This document shows, piece by piece, positions 34,983 to 46,241 of a stretch of DNA of 64,000 nucleotides; within the stretch, counting starts at the first letter, position 1, and every line of letters starts with the position of its first letter. This DNA comes from Erodium maritimum. Its lineage: Eukaryota > Streptophyta > Magnoliopsida > Geraniales > Geraniaceae. The stretch is from contig OY997591.1 in the NCBI GenBank assembly GCA_963921825.1, positions 53,855,031-53,919,030 on the forward strand, written 5' to 3'. The notes below the pieces were generated by a model. That model was given only the letters and a program-made list of their open reading frames with translations, had not been told where the DNA came from and ran no database searches. A program made the translations under genes and the position numbers.

Positions 34983-37332
34983 GGTCGGTATATACTAAAA
35001 ATCGCCCTTATTGTGCAAACTACGTAGTCACAGGAAGGCGACACGTGTCCTTTGCGCGCGCGCAATGATGGTACCCCTATGCAAAGTGTTAGTACCTTAC
35101 ATACACAAACAAAAAAGTGATGGTACTTAACACACACAAGTGCTGGGACCTTACATACACAAGTGTTGGTACTTTACATGCACAAGTGTTGGTTTTGTCT
35201 TTATTCAGAAAAACTAATTTATAATCAAAGCCTCATGTGCTTATATAACAAAACTAAACCCCAAAGTCCTAACACAATAAGGAAACTAATCCTAAATTCC
35301 TAATACAAATAAAGGAAATCTCAAAACCCAAAAACAAAAAGGAAATAAACACCCAAACTCCAAATGTACGAATTTTCCCCTCTATATGACCCTAGATGGC
35401 CAAAAAACATCGTCGGTCATGGAAAAGCGATGAGTTTTGCTCGGGAGCCTGTTTTGACCCGAAAAATTCTAGGGTTATTTTGGATTCGGGTAAAACGCCT
35501 TTTCGGGTTCTCCAACTACCGCATCAATACGTCTTCGATATGGACTACATCACAAACACAAGTGTTGGTACCTTACATACATAAGTGCTGGTACTTTATA
35601 TACAGGGCTGCTGGTACCAACATGCAAAGTTGTGGTGGTACCAAGTGACACCCTGAGAATTAACTCACAAAAAGGGCACGACAAACGCACCGGTCGTCAA
35701 GAAGTATTTCGGTTCAAGTCCGGTTATCGTACCCAAGGGAGCAATAAAACAGTCACTCGATTTAAAATCCGTTAGTTAATCTGTTTCTAAAAAGATTGGT
35801 TTTGGGTTTTTAAATTTAAATAACAGTTTTGAAATGCAAAAAATGTCCGGTGTTGTGAAATTCAGAAGAAAAAGTGATCTAGGACTTTAACGGGGTTACA
35901 ATATGACTAATAGTTTCCATGTATTAGTATTACACGTGCAAACAAGATTGGTTTAAAGGCAACGGAAATTCTCTCAACTAGTCCTAAACATCTCTCGATC
36001 GAATTAGGACCCTATTATAATCTAACCGCCTAGTTATTTCTAATATAGGTGTAGAGAGACATAAAGCATTAAGATTCGTGAATTCCTCTAGCTTTCGGGT
36101 TGTAATCCTATAACTACCAAACTCGTGTTAACCTAACTTTACTAGATACTAGATTTAAACCTGAGTTGCATAATCCTTAGTCCTTTTAGCAATTCGCATC
36201 TCTCGATTGTTGAATGCTAAAACCTAAACATCTATCAAGTGATCAAGTTGACAAAACATTAAGTGTAAATCATGCAAACAATAACCTAAACACAAATTGC
36301 ACAAACTAAATACGAAAGCTTTGAATTATTTCATCATATAGTTTCCCTTAGTCCTAGATCAATGGAAATTTAGCTCAAGGAGATGAAGAAAGAACACAAA
36401 GAAGAAGATGAACAAGAGAAAAACATATTTGAAAGGTAAAGTTTATACAAAATACCAATTCAATGATGGATACTCAATGGTTTTGCTTCAATCCTTGTTC
36501 TTAACCATTTCTCTCTCACCAAAACCAAAACCTTAACTTTCAATCTCTCTGAAATTATGCCCAATACAAGTTCTACTTCTCTAAATTCGTGCTCCTATAT
36601 GTATATAGGTCTTCAAGACCTTTTTCTCCTTTTCAAATTCGGATTTGGAATAGGAAAATTTCCTTTTTTAAGTAGAAAACTTGTGTGGAAGTCGGCAAGC
36701 CTCGCGCGGACCTAATAGAGGACCGTAACGGCCTTGGACCCTTGACAAAAGTTGTAGATCTCTGAATTCCCTTCGATTTGTCAAAAAAATGAGGCAATCG
36801 GAGTTTGTATGAAGAAGTTATTCCATTCACAAAATCAGTCTACCTCCAAAGCTCCTTAAACCGATTTTTCCTTCATTTTAGCCCCCTTTTCGATCAAAGC
36901 ACCTACAAAATACAATGAGAGACACAATACGAGCAATGAGAGAAAAATGGGCCAAATTATCCAACCCCAGGACTGAAAAGCTCAAGAATGTGGGCTGAAA
37001 ACATCTAAAACCGCTATGTATGTCCACATCACCAAGTACCAACACTTTGCCATATTGGTACCAACACTTTGTATGCACGAAAAAGGATACGTGCCAGCAT
37101 TTTATAGAAGGTACCAGCACTTTGCATGTTGGTACCACCACTTTGCATGTGCGAAAAATGACACATGTCAATAATCTATGTGAGGTACCAACATTTTTGC
37201 ATGAGGTGGGGGGGGGGTACTAGATTTTTGCGCACGTGAACAAGAGCTACACACGCTCGTAAAGGACACGTGTCGCCCTCTTGTGAGTTAGTAGTTTGCA
37301 CAATTAGGACGCGTTCTCATTTGATACCGATC
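34983..37332. mobile_element. TA-tract-flanked inverted-repeat element 1 (carries a solo LTR)
   Basis: The left end GGTCGGTATATACTAAAAAT followed by CGCCCTTATTGTGCAAACTAC mirrors the right end (minus strand) GATCGGTATCAAATGAGAAC followed by CGTCCTAATTGTGCAAACTAC; both go on to GGCGACACGTGTCCTTT. The ends meet TA tracts on both sides. Inside are many short GTGTTGGTACCTTACATACA-type repeats and no transposase. About 1.39 kb of its length is a later solo LTR (35646-37031), so the element itself is about 0.96 kb. It belongs to the same family as 42376-46490 and 48293-50774. Confidence 0.75.
35646..37031. repeat. Solo LTR with target duplication CCAAG
   Basis: It starts TGACACCCTGAGAATT and ends GTATGTCCACATCA, giving TG..CA ends, and is flanked by CCAAG at 35641-35645 and 37032-37036. 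Length is 1,386 bp. Open frames are not protein-like. Near the left end, GTTCAAGTCCGGTTATCGTA then CCCAAGGGAGC resembles sequence near the 3' ends of Tat/Athila-type elements read on the minus strand, so the minus strand is the likelier sense. The family is uncertain. Confidence 0.85.

Positions 37333-37369
<37 letters not shown>
37333..37369. repeat. GT/TA microsatellite between elements
   Basis: (GT)n followed by (TA)n, separating two inverted-repeat elements. Confidence 0.95.
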
Positions 37370-37375
<6 letters not shown>

Positions 37376-37731
37376 CTATCCAGTAAAAAACATCCTTATT
37401 GTGCAAACTACGAACCAATCTAAGTCACAGGATGCGGTCAAAGTGACGTCAACAGAGCGCGCGCGATGCTGACACGTGGCCGTTTCGCGCGCGCCTCTGC
37501 CCGCGCGCGTGAGCGTGTTGACCACGCGCGCGCACAGTGCTAATAGTTTGGACGCACAGTGATGATAGTTTAGCACAGTGCCAAACTATCAGCACTGTGC
37601 GCCCAAACTATTAGCACTATGCGCGCCACGTGTCAGCACTGTGCGCGCGCACCAGCAGCGCGCGCGCCCACGTGTCAGCACCTGGTGAGTTCGTAGTTTG
37701 CACAATAAGGTGTGGTTTGTACCTGATACCA

Positions 37732-37735
<4 letters not shown>
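37370..37735. mobile_element. TA-flanked MITE 2
   Basis: The left end GGGTAGCTATCCAGTAAAAA and the right end (minus strand) GGGTTGGTATCAGGTACAAA differ at the tips but share CCTTATTGTGCAAACTACGAAC just inside. The interior is a series of short palindromic blocks with CAGCACTGTGCGCGC and AAACTATTAGCAC, plus TGACGTCA-type and GCTGACACGTGG motifs. No coding capacity. Confidence 0.8.

Positions 37736-37768
<33 letters not shown>
37736..37768. repeat. TA microsatellite
   Basis: An uninterrupted TA tract of about 33 bp between two elements. Confidence 0.95.
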
Positions 37769-37770
<2 letters not shown>

Positions 37771-38410
37771 CTGGTATCAGGTACAAACAAGGGCTTATTG
37801 TGCAAACTACGAACCAATCTGAACCATAGGATCCCCCAAAGTAATGTCAGCAAAGCGCATAAGATGCTAACACGTGAGAAATTAAATATATATAGGACTG
37901 GTATCAGGTACAAACAGGGGCTTATTGTGCAAATTACGAACCAATCTGAGCCATAGGATTCCCCAAAAGTAATGTTAGCAGAGAGCACCAGATGCTGACA
38001 CATGGGCAATTAAATATATAAAACACTACACCTTATTGTGCAAACTACGAACTCACCAGATACTGACACGTGGGCGCGCGCGCTGCTGGTGCGCGCACAC
38101 ACAATGTTGATAGTTTACATAGCACGACGCTAATAGTTTAGTACAAAATGTGCTGATAGCAATCTATCAGCACATTTTGTACTAAACTATCAGCACCGTG
38201 CTATGTAAACCATCAGCACCGTGCTATGTAAACCATCAGCACTCGTGCTGCGCGCGTGGTCAACACGCACTATTGTGTGGGCTGAGGCGCGCGCGATGTG
38301 GCCACGTGTCAGCATCGCGCGCACTCTGAAGACGTCATCTTGGCTGCGTCCTGTGGCTTAGATTTGTTTGTAGTTTTCACGATAAGGGTGGTTTTTACTG
38401 AATAGCTACC
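37769..38410. mobile_element. Composite of nested TA-flanked MITEs
   Basis: Two left-end copies, GACTGGTATCAGGTACAAAC at 37769 and 37895, lie in the same direction, each followed by the CTTATTGTGCAAA family block and a short AAATTAAATATATA join. A third block from 38031 carries the palindromic interior and reaches a right end GGTTTTTACTGAATAGCTACC at 38410. This looks like insertion of one copy into another. Confidence 0.65.
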
Positions 38411-38639
38411 ACACACACACATATAGGTATGTATTCATGCGTTACCTATATGTCTTTTTGTTACTTGTTACCTGATTATAAGTCATTGGATCAACATAAA
38501 TCAATGGTTCTAAATACAATGGTATACAACTGTAAATAAGTTGAACTTATAAATTAGTTATGTAATTTTAACATGTTTAGGGGTACTTATGTCATTTCCA
38601 TTTTGCTTTCAACCATAACCTAATCACACCTATCGTCAT

Positions 38640-39410
38640 TCACATATACATCACATAATCCCCTTGAACTGAGCCGCAACTCCCGATCCGAGCCCTTGCG
38701 TTCCTCTCGCCGGTGCACGAACCAGAAGAGGACGGCGCCGAGATGTTCCTCTCCCGTTCTCAGATCCCCCACGTCATGTTGAATCCCTCGGCGCCGAAGA
38801 TGTTACCGTCTCGTCTCGCTCCAAAGCCCTCCCATGCCGCCGATCTGTAGTGGAACACAGCCACGAGCTTGGTCCCGTGCCGCCGATCGGTAGTGGACCA
38901 CAGCCCTCCCGTGCCGCTGCTATACTCTGAGACGACCACACAGATCTGCACCAAGGGAGTCCGAGAGCCATGACCACGCGCATCAGTTCCTCCTCCGCAA
39001 ACGGGAAGATGAAAGGGCGAGGTTGAGTTGCCATCTGCCTAGACTCGACTTCAAACCTGCCGCCGCCGTGAATGGTCTCAACGTCGTCCTACACGTGAAG
39101 GAGCCTCCGTGAAGCACGTATGCACATCCATCCTCGACGTCGGTCCATGCTGGCCAAGCTCCACCACGACGCCCCGAGTCTCCGCCGCCGCCGAGCAAGT
39201 AGAGGCTCCCCGAGTTCACGGCTCCGACCTCTGTTTTCAACCCTAGGTCATTATTTTTTACATCGACCAGCACATTCATATTTGTTCTCTCCGGAGTGGG
39301 AGGAAAGACGGCTGGAGCTCGGTGCTGCCCACAGGAAACTTCTCCACCGTTGGATCTTAGCATGGTTGGGTTGCAACAAAGATATGATTGCCAGACCGAT
39401 ATGCAGATAA
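38640..39410 (-). pseudogene. GC-rich gene-like insert, unidentified
   Basis: The minus strand holds a 153-residue frame (38983-39444) with GSLYLLGGGGDSGRRG and HGGSFTCRTTLRPFTAAAGL, which overlaps a second frame (38774-39034) beginning MATQPRPFIFPFAEEELMRV. The composition and codon-like GC bias look like captured plant coding sequence, and the LYLLGGGG part vaguely recalls kelch-type repeats. I cannot assign a family. The frames overlap rather than join, so it is broken or spliced. Confidence 0.4.
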
Positions 39411-39579
39411 TGTTCATCATATTTTGATACTTTTTTAAAATCATATACTACTGTTTTTTATTTATTTATTTGATGGATTTGAGTATCGAAAGTTATAGTT
39501 TGTGGTATTTGGCTCAGCTTTTTTATTTGTAATATATAGTGTAGTATTACGCAATATATAGTTTATATTTTTGTAACCC

Positions 39580-39850
39580 AGTCCTTATATTAGTTATGTA
39601 ACTTTAGTGTAGTAATCTGCAACGTCTAATGTATTTTTCTGTAAAATAGTACTTAATTGTTAATTGTTATGTAATTTTAGTGTATTAATCTGTAATGTCT
39701 AATGCATTTTTCTATAAAACAGTACTTAGTTGCTACGCAACTTTTAGTGTAATAATTTGTAACATCTAATGTATATTTCTGCAAAACAGTACTTAGTTAT
39801 GTATCTTTTAGTGTAGTAAACGGTAATTTTAAGTGTCTATTTATGTAACT
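39580..39850 (+). repeat. About 70-bp tandem repeat
   Basis: At least three copies of a unit containing AGTACTTAGTTATGTAACTT, TTAGTGTAGTAATCTGTAA and CTAATGTATTTTTCTGTAAAA. Units start near 39648, 39721 and 39788. It lies inside the AT-rich right arm of the element at 38426-40307. Confidence 0.75.
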
Positions 39851-40305
39851 CTCATCCTATATTTATGTAACATTTAATGTATAATTATGGTGATTTTAAT
39901 TTATGTAGCATTCAAGAATTCTGAAATATTCGATTTGAAAATTATAACATCTGATATAAAAATTATGTAACATTAGATATAAATTTATGTAATATTGTAG
40001 ATAATATTCTGTAACTTGATGAAAATTGAGTAACGATTGGAATTTAAGATTAAAAATATAATATTAATTTTTTAAAATAAATAGTTTTTTAAATAAAATA
40101 TTAAAAAATTCAGATTGAGGCAGCTAAAAATTTTGCAGTATTTTTTTTAAAGAAATATGGAATTACCAAATTATCTTTTTGATGATTTTTCATTTTATTT
40201 GTAGATAATTGAGCATCAAAATCTTTAACCATTAGATTTTAAAATTCAATGGTTTAGATTTTGGTAACAAGTAACAAAGTTCACCATGGTAACGCATGAA
40301 AGTGC

Positions 40306-40307
<2 letters not shown>

Positions 40308-40355
<48 letters not shown>

Positions 40356-40396
40356 GTATATATATATGTATATATATATATGTATATATATATATA
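40308..40396. repeat. Long TA microsatellite
   Basis: About 85 bp of TA with occasional TGTA interruptions. Open reading frames of alternating Ile/Tyr here are artefacts. Confidence 0.97.
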
Positions 40397-40683
40397 GGAG
40401 AGCAATCAGGTGCGAACCATGAATTACGGTGTGAACATGCGAACTCAACCAGATTGCGCCATGTGTCGCGCTCAGAAAATGCCCCCTTTTTGTTATAATC
40501 AAGTTTACTAATTCGATTTTTCCCGTTTCGTTTCAACTCCGATTTCATTTTTTCTTGCGCCAATATTCTTATTTTTTCAAGAGCTTTCTAACAAGTAGTG
40601 GATTGCATATATTTTTATGTGTTCTTGAATACGTGTGTGGATGTGTGAATATGAGTGCGAAAAGTGTGATGTGTTTTTGCAAA

Positions 40684-40960
40684 TTTAGTGTATATGATTT
40701 GCGGATTTAGTGTATATGGTTTGCGGATTTAGTGTATATGGTTTGCGGATTTAGTGTATATGGTTTGCGGATTTAGCGTATATGGTTTGCGAATTTAGTG
40801 TGTTTTGCAAATTTAATGTATATGGTTTGCGGATTTAGTGTATATGGTTTGCGGATTTAGTGTGTTTTGCAAATTTAGTGTATATGGTTTGCGGATTTAG
40901 TGTATATGGTTTGCGGATTTAGTGTATATGGTTTGCGAATTTAATGTAATTTTCACACTT
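40684..40960 (+). repeat. 22-bp minisatellite, left arm
   Basis: About ten copies of ATTTAGTGTATATGGTTTGC GG with two shortened 18-bp variants (ATTTAGTGTGTTTTGCAA). It is inverted relative to the array at 41440-41670. Confidence 0.93.
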
Positions 40961-41439
40961 TTGTATGCAATATCACTTGCGAATTTAGTGTTAGATCACT
41001 TGCCATGTTCACATCTTTCTTGGAGAACAAGGATTTTGTAGGGTTGATTAAGTAAACTCGGTTGGGTTATAACAATAATATCAAATAAGTTTTTATTTCA
41101 AAAATGAGTTAGAGGTGCATGTATGTCAAGGCACTTTGTAAACTTACGATGTTGACCAAGAACCAATGGATTACGTGTTTAAATTGAACATTTGGCTTCT
41201 TGAATTTATATTTCACACTTCCAGATGGTCAAATTGGATTAATAGATATGTATATAATATATGTAATTCCTCACATATTAGTTAAATAAACATGACAAGT
41301 GTATTTTGGTATCTTTAAAAAAAAACTACATGGCATGGTCCAAGTAGGTTGTTGCAACTTGCAAGAGGAAACATAGTGAACCAGTTTCAGACATGAGTCG
41401 AGCAATGTTAAGTTACATGAGATATGTTTTTTCCCATAC

Positions 41440-41670
41440 TAAATTCGCAAACCATATACACTTAATTCGCAAACCATATACACTAAATCCGCAAACCATA
41501 TACACTACATCCGCAAACCATATACACTAAATTTGCAAAACACACTAAATTCGCAAACCATATACACTAAATCCGCAAACCATATACACTAAATCCGCAA
41601 ACCATATACACTAAATCTGCAAACCATATACACTAAATCCGCAAACCATATACACTAAATTTGCAAAACA
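41440..41670 (-). repeat. 22-bp minisatellite, right arm
   Basis: About nine copies of the reverse complement CCGCAAACCATATACACTAA AT, including the shortened variant (TTTGCAAAACACACTAAAT). The order of long and short units partly mirrors the left arm. Confidence 0.93.
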
Positions 41671-41959
41671 CATCACACTTTTTCGCACTCATATTCACAC
41701 ATCCACACACGTATTCAAAAACACATCAAAATATATGCAATCCACTACTTGTTAGAAAGCTCTTGAAAAAATAAGAATATTGGCGCAAAAAAAATTAAAT
41801 CAGAGTTGAAACAAAGCGGGAAAAATTAAATTAATAAACTTGGTGGGGAAAAAAGATGAGCATTTCTAAGCGCGACACGTGTCATGTTGTAGTTGAGTTC
41901 GTAGGTTCGCATTTTAGGAGGGGTTCGCACCTGATTGCTTCCATATATATATATATATA

Positions 41960-42354
41960 GGGTAGCTATCCAGTAAAAACCATCCTTATTGTGCAAACTA
42001 CGAACCAATCTATGCCACAGGATGCGGTCAAAGTGACGTCAGCAGAGCGCGCGCGATGCTGACACATGGCAGATTCGCGCGCGACTCTGCCCGCGCGCGT
42101 GAGCGTGTTGACCACGCGCGCGCACGGTGCTAATAGTTTGGCGCGCACAGTGCTAATAGTTTAGCACAGTGCCAAACTATTAGCACTGTGCGCCCAAACT
42201 ATTAGCACTATGTGCCAAACTATTAGCACTGTGCGCCCAAACTATTAGCACTATGCGCGCCACGTGTCAGCACTGTGCGCGCGCGCCCACGTGTCAGCAC
42301 CTGATGAGTTCGTAGTTTGCACAATAAGGGGTGGTTTGTATTTGATACCAATCC
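41960..42354. mobile_element. TA-flanked MITE 3
   Basis: Same family as 37370-37735 and closely similar throughout (GGGTAGCTATCCAGTAAAAA, CAAAGTGACGTCAGCAGAGC, the AAACTATTAGCACTGTGCG blocks). The right end is CACAATAAGGGGTGGTTTGT then ATTTGATACCAATCC. TA tracts lie on both sides. Confidence 0.85.
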
Positions 42355-43909
42355 TATATATATATATATATATATGGACGGGATAACGTGAGAACCGCCC
42401 TTATTGTGCGAACTGCGGATGCACAGGAAGGCGACACATGTATTTTTCGCGGTCGCGCGCGTGCATACTCTTGGTAACGCGCGGTTTTTGTTGGCCGATC
42501 GGCCGTGGTTGTACCGGTACAATACGCACATAGTGATGGTACTGTACAATACGCACACATTGCTAGTATAATACGGTACAATACGTACATTGATGGTACT
42601 GTACAATACGCACACAGTGCTGGTACAATACGCACACAATGCTGGTACAACTAAACTTAAACTCGAAAGCCTGAAGCCCAAGGAAAGTAATTCCAAAGTC
42701 CTAATATGAATAAAGGAAATAAAAAAACCAAAAAAAAATCCTTAATCTAAAACTACGATTTTGGCCCTCTAGATGACCTCGGATGGCCGAAAAACATCGT
42801 ACATCGTGGCTTAACCGTGATTATTTCTTCCCAGGCCGTTTCCACCCAAAAAATACTAGGGTTTTTTCAAATTCTGACACTGACTCCAACTCAGGTTCAA
42901 TTCTGCCGATTCAATGCATACACAATGCTGGTACATTACATGCACAAGTGTTGGTACGTCATATACATGGGTGATGGTACTGTCACGCCCCAATTTCAGT
43001 AAACCGAACTCAGGACGCGAACGTTTAAAACAATAAAACATTTTGAAACCGTTTACATAAATCACTTTAAAATCACCACTTGTTCATCAAAAATAATCAT
43101 TTACAACTTAAAGGCACGTCCCAACAAATGGACAAAAAGCAAGGTATACGTCGCTAGACTAAAAAAAACCCAGGATCCCGCTCCTAGCTCTTCAAGCTTC
43201 AGAAGCTCACCTAGTCCAACCTGCGACCGGTACCTGTAGGAAAAGCAGCTAGGGGTGAGCGTTCGCTCACCACCACGGATAATAGACTGACTACGGCATA
43301 CTTAGCAGACAATGCCGGTAACACCAACAACCAACTCAACACCGGGGATCACTATCCCCAAACTCAAGTAACCCGACCGACACCCACACACTGATACTTT
43401 CCTCAACCGACTCAACACTCGAACTCGTAATGTAGACCTGACACAACGATTGACGACCTCCTCCAAAGACACGACAGACAACCACGCAACACCCAAGATC
43501 ACAAAGGATCGCACACCAAACAAGATCACAAAGGATCGCATTCCTGTCAGCTGCTCAGTGCCGGTTGCTAACCAGCTGGGCTCGAGCCTGCCCCACGCGC
43601 TTTACCTATCACTGTCAGGCTCCAGGCGGTCAACCTGTTGGCGATAAACCGAGCTACTTTTCCGATAGCTAGTCGAAAGGGGAGCTGCCCTCTCACCGCC
43701 TAAACACGCTCACAACCTGCCGAGACTCGAACACGGATCAGGCTAGCCAAAGAACGCTCGCAACTTACCGAGACTCGAACTCGTAAGCCAGCCAAATTTT
43801 CACACCACTTCCCAACACAAAGTCAGGTCACAAACCTCGGGAAAACACAATCACAATCACAAGCAAAGTTCAACAAACATCAACAACACAGGTTCAACAC
43901 TCCACATGC

Positions 43910-44258
43910 ACTCATGGCCACCCAAAACACCAACGGTAAAGCACAGACTCAACCACCCCACGAGCACTCACGGCCTCCCAAGACACACCAACAGTAACTC
44001 ACGGGCTCAACAACCCCACGGGCACTCACGGCCTCCCAAGACTCACCGACAATAACTCACGGGCTCAACAACCCCACGGGCCCTCACGGCCTCCCAAGAC
44101 ACACCAACAGTAAAACACGGGCTCTCATGGCCACCCAAGACACAACAGTAACACGGGCTCTCATGGCCACCCAAGACACAACAGTAACACGGGCTCTCAT
44201 GGCCACCCAAGACACAACAGTAAAGTATGGGCTCTCATGGCCACCCAAGACACAAATT
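43910..44258 (-). repeat. Tandem repeats in the solo LTR (36-bp and longer units)
   Basis: Four 36-bp units (ACACGGGCTCTCATGGCCAC then CCAAGACACAACAGTA) start near 44115, 44151, 44187 and 44223. Upstream, longer units with CACTCACGGCCTCCCAAGAC and CAACAGTAACTCACGGGCTC extend the array to about 43910. The LTR at 32524 has a 39-bp version, so array length differs between copies. Confidence 0.88.
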
Positions 44259-46058
44259 ACACAAACAACCTCCGGTATAACCAATGCCTCTAGCAGTCCT
44301 AATATCAACAGTTTCACAATCAACCTCCGGGCATGGTCATATGCCTCCAGTACTCCTAATCTCGATAAGTTCGCAATCAACCTCCGGGCATGGTCATATG
44401 CCTCCAGTAATTCTAACATCGATAAGTTCTCTGCTCCTACGACACTACTAAGTGTCACATGCAATTCTAATGTTCGATACAATCCTGAATCATACGACAC
44501 TACCCGGTATCGCATACCCTTCTAATATTCGATAAACCTACTTAACCCACGACACCCCAGTGTCACATGCATTTCTACTGTTAACTTTCCTTAGTCAGGG
44601 CCGAGATCCGGCTACTTTTCCCTACCTTGTATGCTTTCTCCAAAAGCGCACAATTAAGCTCCGGCGTGATCTCGGTCACTCGCCTAGCTTTCCCTTTCTT
44701 CGGTCTGCAGCACGATCTAACAAGAACACAAATTTTAAACTCTTTTAAGCTTGCAGGCATAAACTGAATTTTTAATAAACCCGACGCCCAAAAGTAACCC
44801 CGACAATGTCGATCACTCCCAAACTCCCCAATTACTCGACATTATCGATATTGGACCCGGAAAGGCCCGATTCGCCCGACATGGGGAATCTTCCCGGGTT
44901 TTGGAAACGCCCTTCCGGGGCTCCGAAAATTCCCGTTTTCGTTTCTACGGTCTTAGAATAATTCAAGGGTTCCTAGGCACTCGACGGAATCGAATTCCGA
45001 CTTCCGAGTCATTTAATTTACGTTTCAAGTTTCTAAAACCCGTTAATTACAACTTTTCCAATTTAATTCCAATTTTCGATCCGGTTGTGGATAAATGATC
45101 CGGGGAACATTCTAAACCACCCGAACACAAAACCCGATCACCCGAGCATGTGGGCCCCACCCGGCCACCCTTGGCCGTGGGTGGCTAGGGTTGGCTTGGG
45201 CCCGGCCCACCATGGTGGTGGCTGGCCCTAGCTCCGGCCAGCCACCCCACATGGTGGCCGGAGCTCCCCCCGAGCTCCTGGTCACCGGAAAACGTCCTCC
45301 TTCACCTCCAAACGTCTCCAACACTCCCCCAACCTCAACACAACCCTAAACTAATAGTTTCAAACCAAAACCTAATTTTAGAAAGTGACAAATCGAAGAT
45401 CGGTTTGGTGATTATCGTAGAGGAAGACGAGAAGAGTTTGATTCTTCGAACTTTGAGACGATCCAAGGGTTAGATGACGTGAATAGTGCCTCCAAACCCT
45501 AGCTTTCTCCCTTTTTTCTCTAAACTTTTCTCTTCTTTTTTCTCCTTTTTTTGTTAAGTGGCCGAACCCCCCGCCCCCCCCCCCCCCCCCCAAAAAAAAA
45601 AAAATAACACCACCACTTGTTTGACAAGTGGCAAGGTGGGTCCCACACCTTTTTGGAGAAATATCTAGAAGATATTTTCCAATCAGATTTGCGAAATTCG
45701 GACGTTTCGGGCCCCGAAGGGGCACTTTTTCTAAGAAATTACGAAACTTGACGGGCTACAAGGAAACGGCTCAACTAAGACCGCTGCGACGACGGCTAAT
45801 CTTTTTGGATCCAAAACTGTCCTCGAATGGACCAAAACGTCGCTCGGTTGACTTTTCTTGCGAAAAGTCAACATTTCCCAAATTGACCAGAAAGTTGCCC
45901 TGAGTCCCCCGGAACTCACTTTGGTCAATATCGGGTCAATTTAAGTCCGGTATGACCCTCGGGGTCAAATTTAGGTTCAATCAAGTGTCTGCTGAATTTT
46001 TTTAAATTTTCCTGTTTTTCGCAGATTTGACTGGCCTTGACCGGGAGTGGTTATTACA

Positions 46059-46241
46059 ATGCTCAATTGGTGATAGCATCACTCAAGGATATGCTATAAA
46101 GGGTGAGGTCTTGGGTTCAAGTCTCACCAACAACCTAGGTTGGTATTTGTCTGTGGACAGTACACCAGAGGGGTTGGGGTGTATTGGGCTGTAGACCTAA
46201 CATCGCCGCGCGTGGGGCTCTGTGTGAGACACGACGGGACG
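46059..46241 (+). mobile_element. tRNA-derived SINE-like segment
   Basis: A 183-bp segment with an A-box-like GCTCAATTGG at 46061-46070 and a B-box-like GGTTCAAGTCT at 46114-46124, the spacing of an RNA polymerase III internal promoter. It is flanked by TTACA (46054-46058 and 46242-46246), which equals the LTR tip and so reads as a 5-bp target duplication inside the LTR start. It lacks a poly(A) or poly(T) tail. It does not fold as a plain tRNA. Confidence 0.55.

Larger units (their letters stand above)
38426..40307. mobile_element. TA-flanked inverted-repeat element with gene-like cargo
   Basis: The left end GGTATGTATTCATGCGTTACC and the right end (minus strand) GGGCACTTTCATGCGTTACC, both followed shortly by TTGTTACTTGTTACC and a CATTGGAT / CCATTGAATT block. 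Length about 1.88 kb. It sits between CA/TA and TA tracts. The GC-rich centre (38640-39410) contrasts with AT-rich arms. No transposase. Confidence 0.72.
40397..41942. mobile_element. Large palindromic TA-flanked element with 22-bp minisatellite arms
   Basis: The left end GGAGAGCAATCAGGTGCGAACC mirrors the right end (minus strand) GGAAGCAATCAGGTGCGAACC. The mirror image extends through TGTCGCGCT, the CGTTTCAACTC.GATT block and CTTATTTTTTCAAGAGCTTTC for about 300 bp. It then continues into arrays of the 22-bp repeat ATTTAGTGTATATGGTTTGC GG (left, 40684-40960) and its reverse complement (right, 41440-41670). A unique spacer of about 480 bp separates the arms. No coding capacity. Confidence 0.85.

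Noticed and set aside
40281..40563. Ile/Tyr repeat frames on both strands
   Set aside because: They are translations of a TA microsatellite.
40684..41670. CRISPR-like regular repeats
   Set aside because: The 22-bp units are contiguous, without unique spacers, and are inverted in the second half. This is a plant genome; they are minisatellites in a transposable element.
46059..46241. Functional tRNA gene
   Set aside because: A- and B-box-like motifs are present but no complete cloverleaf or anticodon arm is recognisable, and the segment is 183 bp. SINE-like is the better reading.
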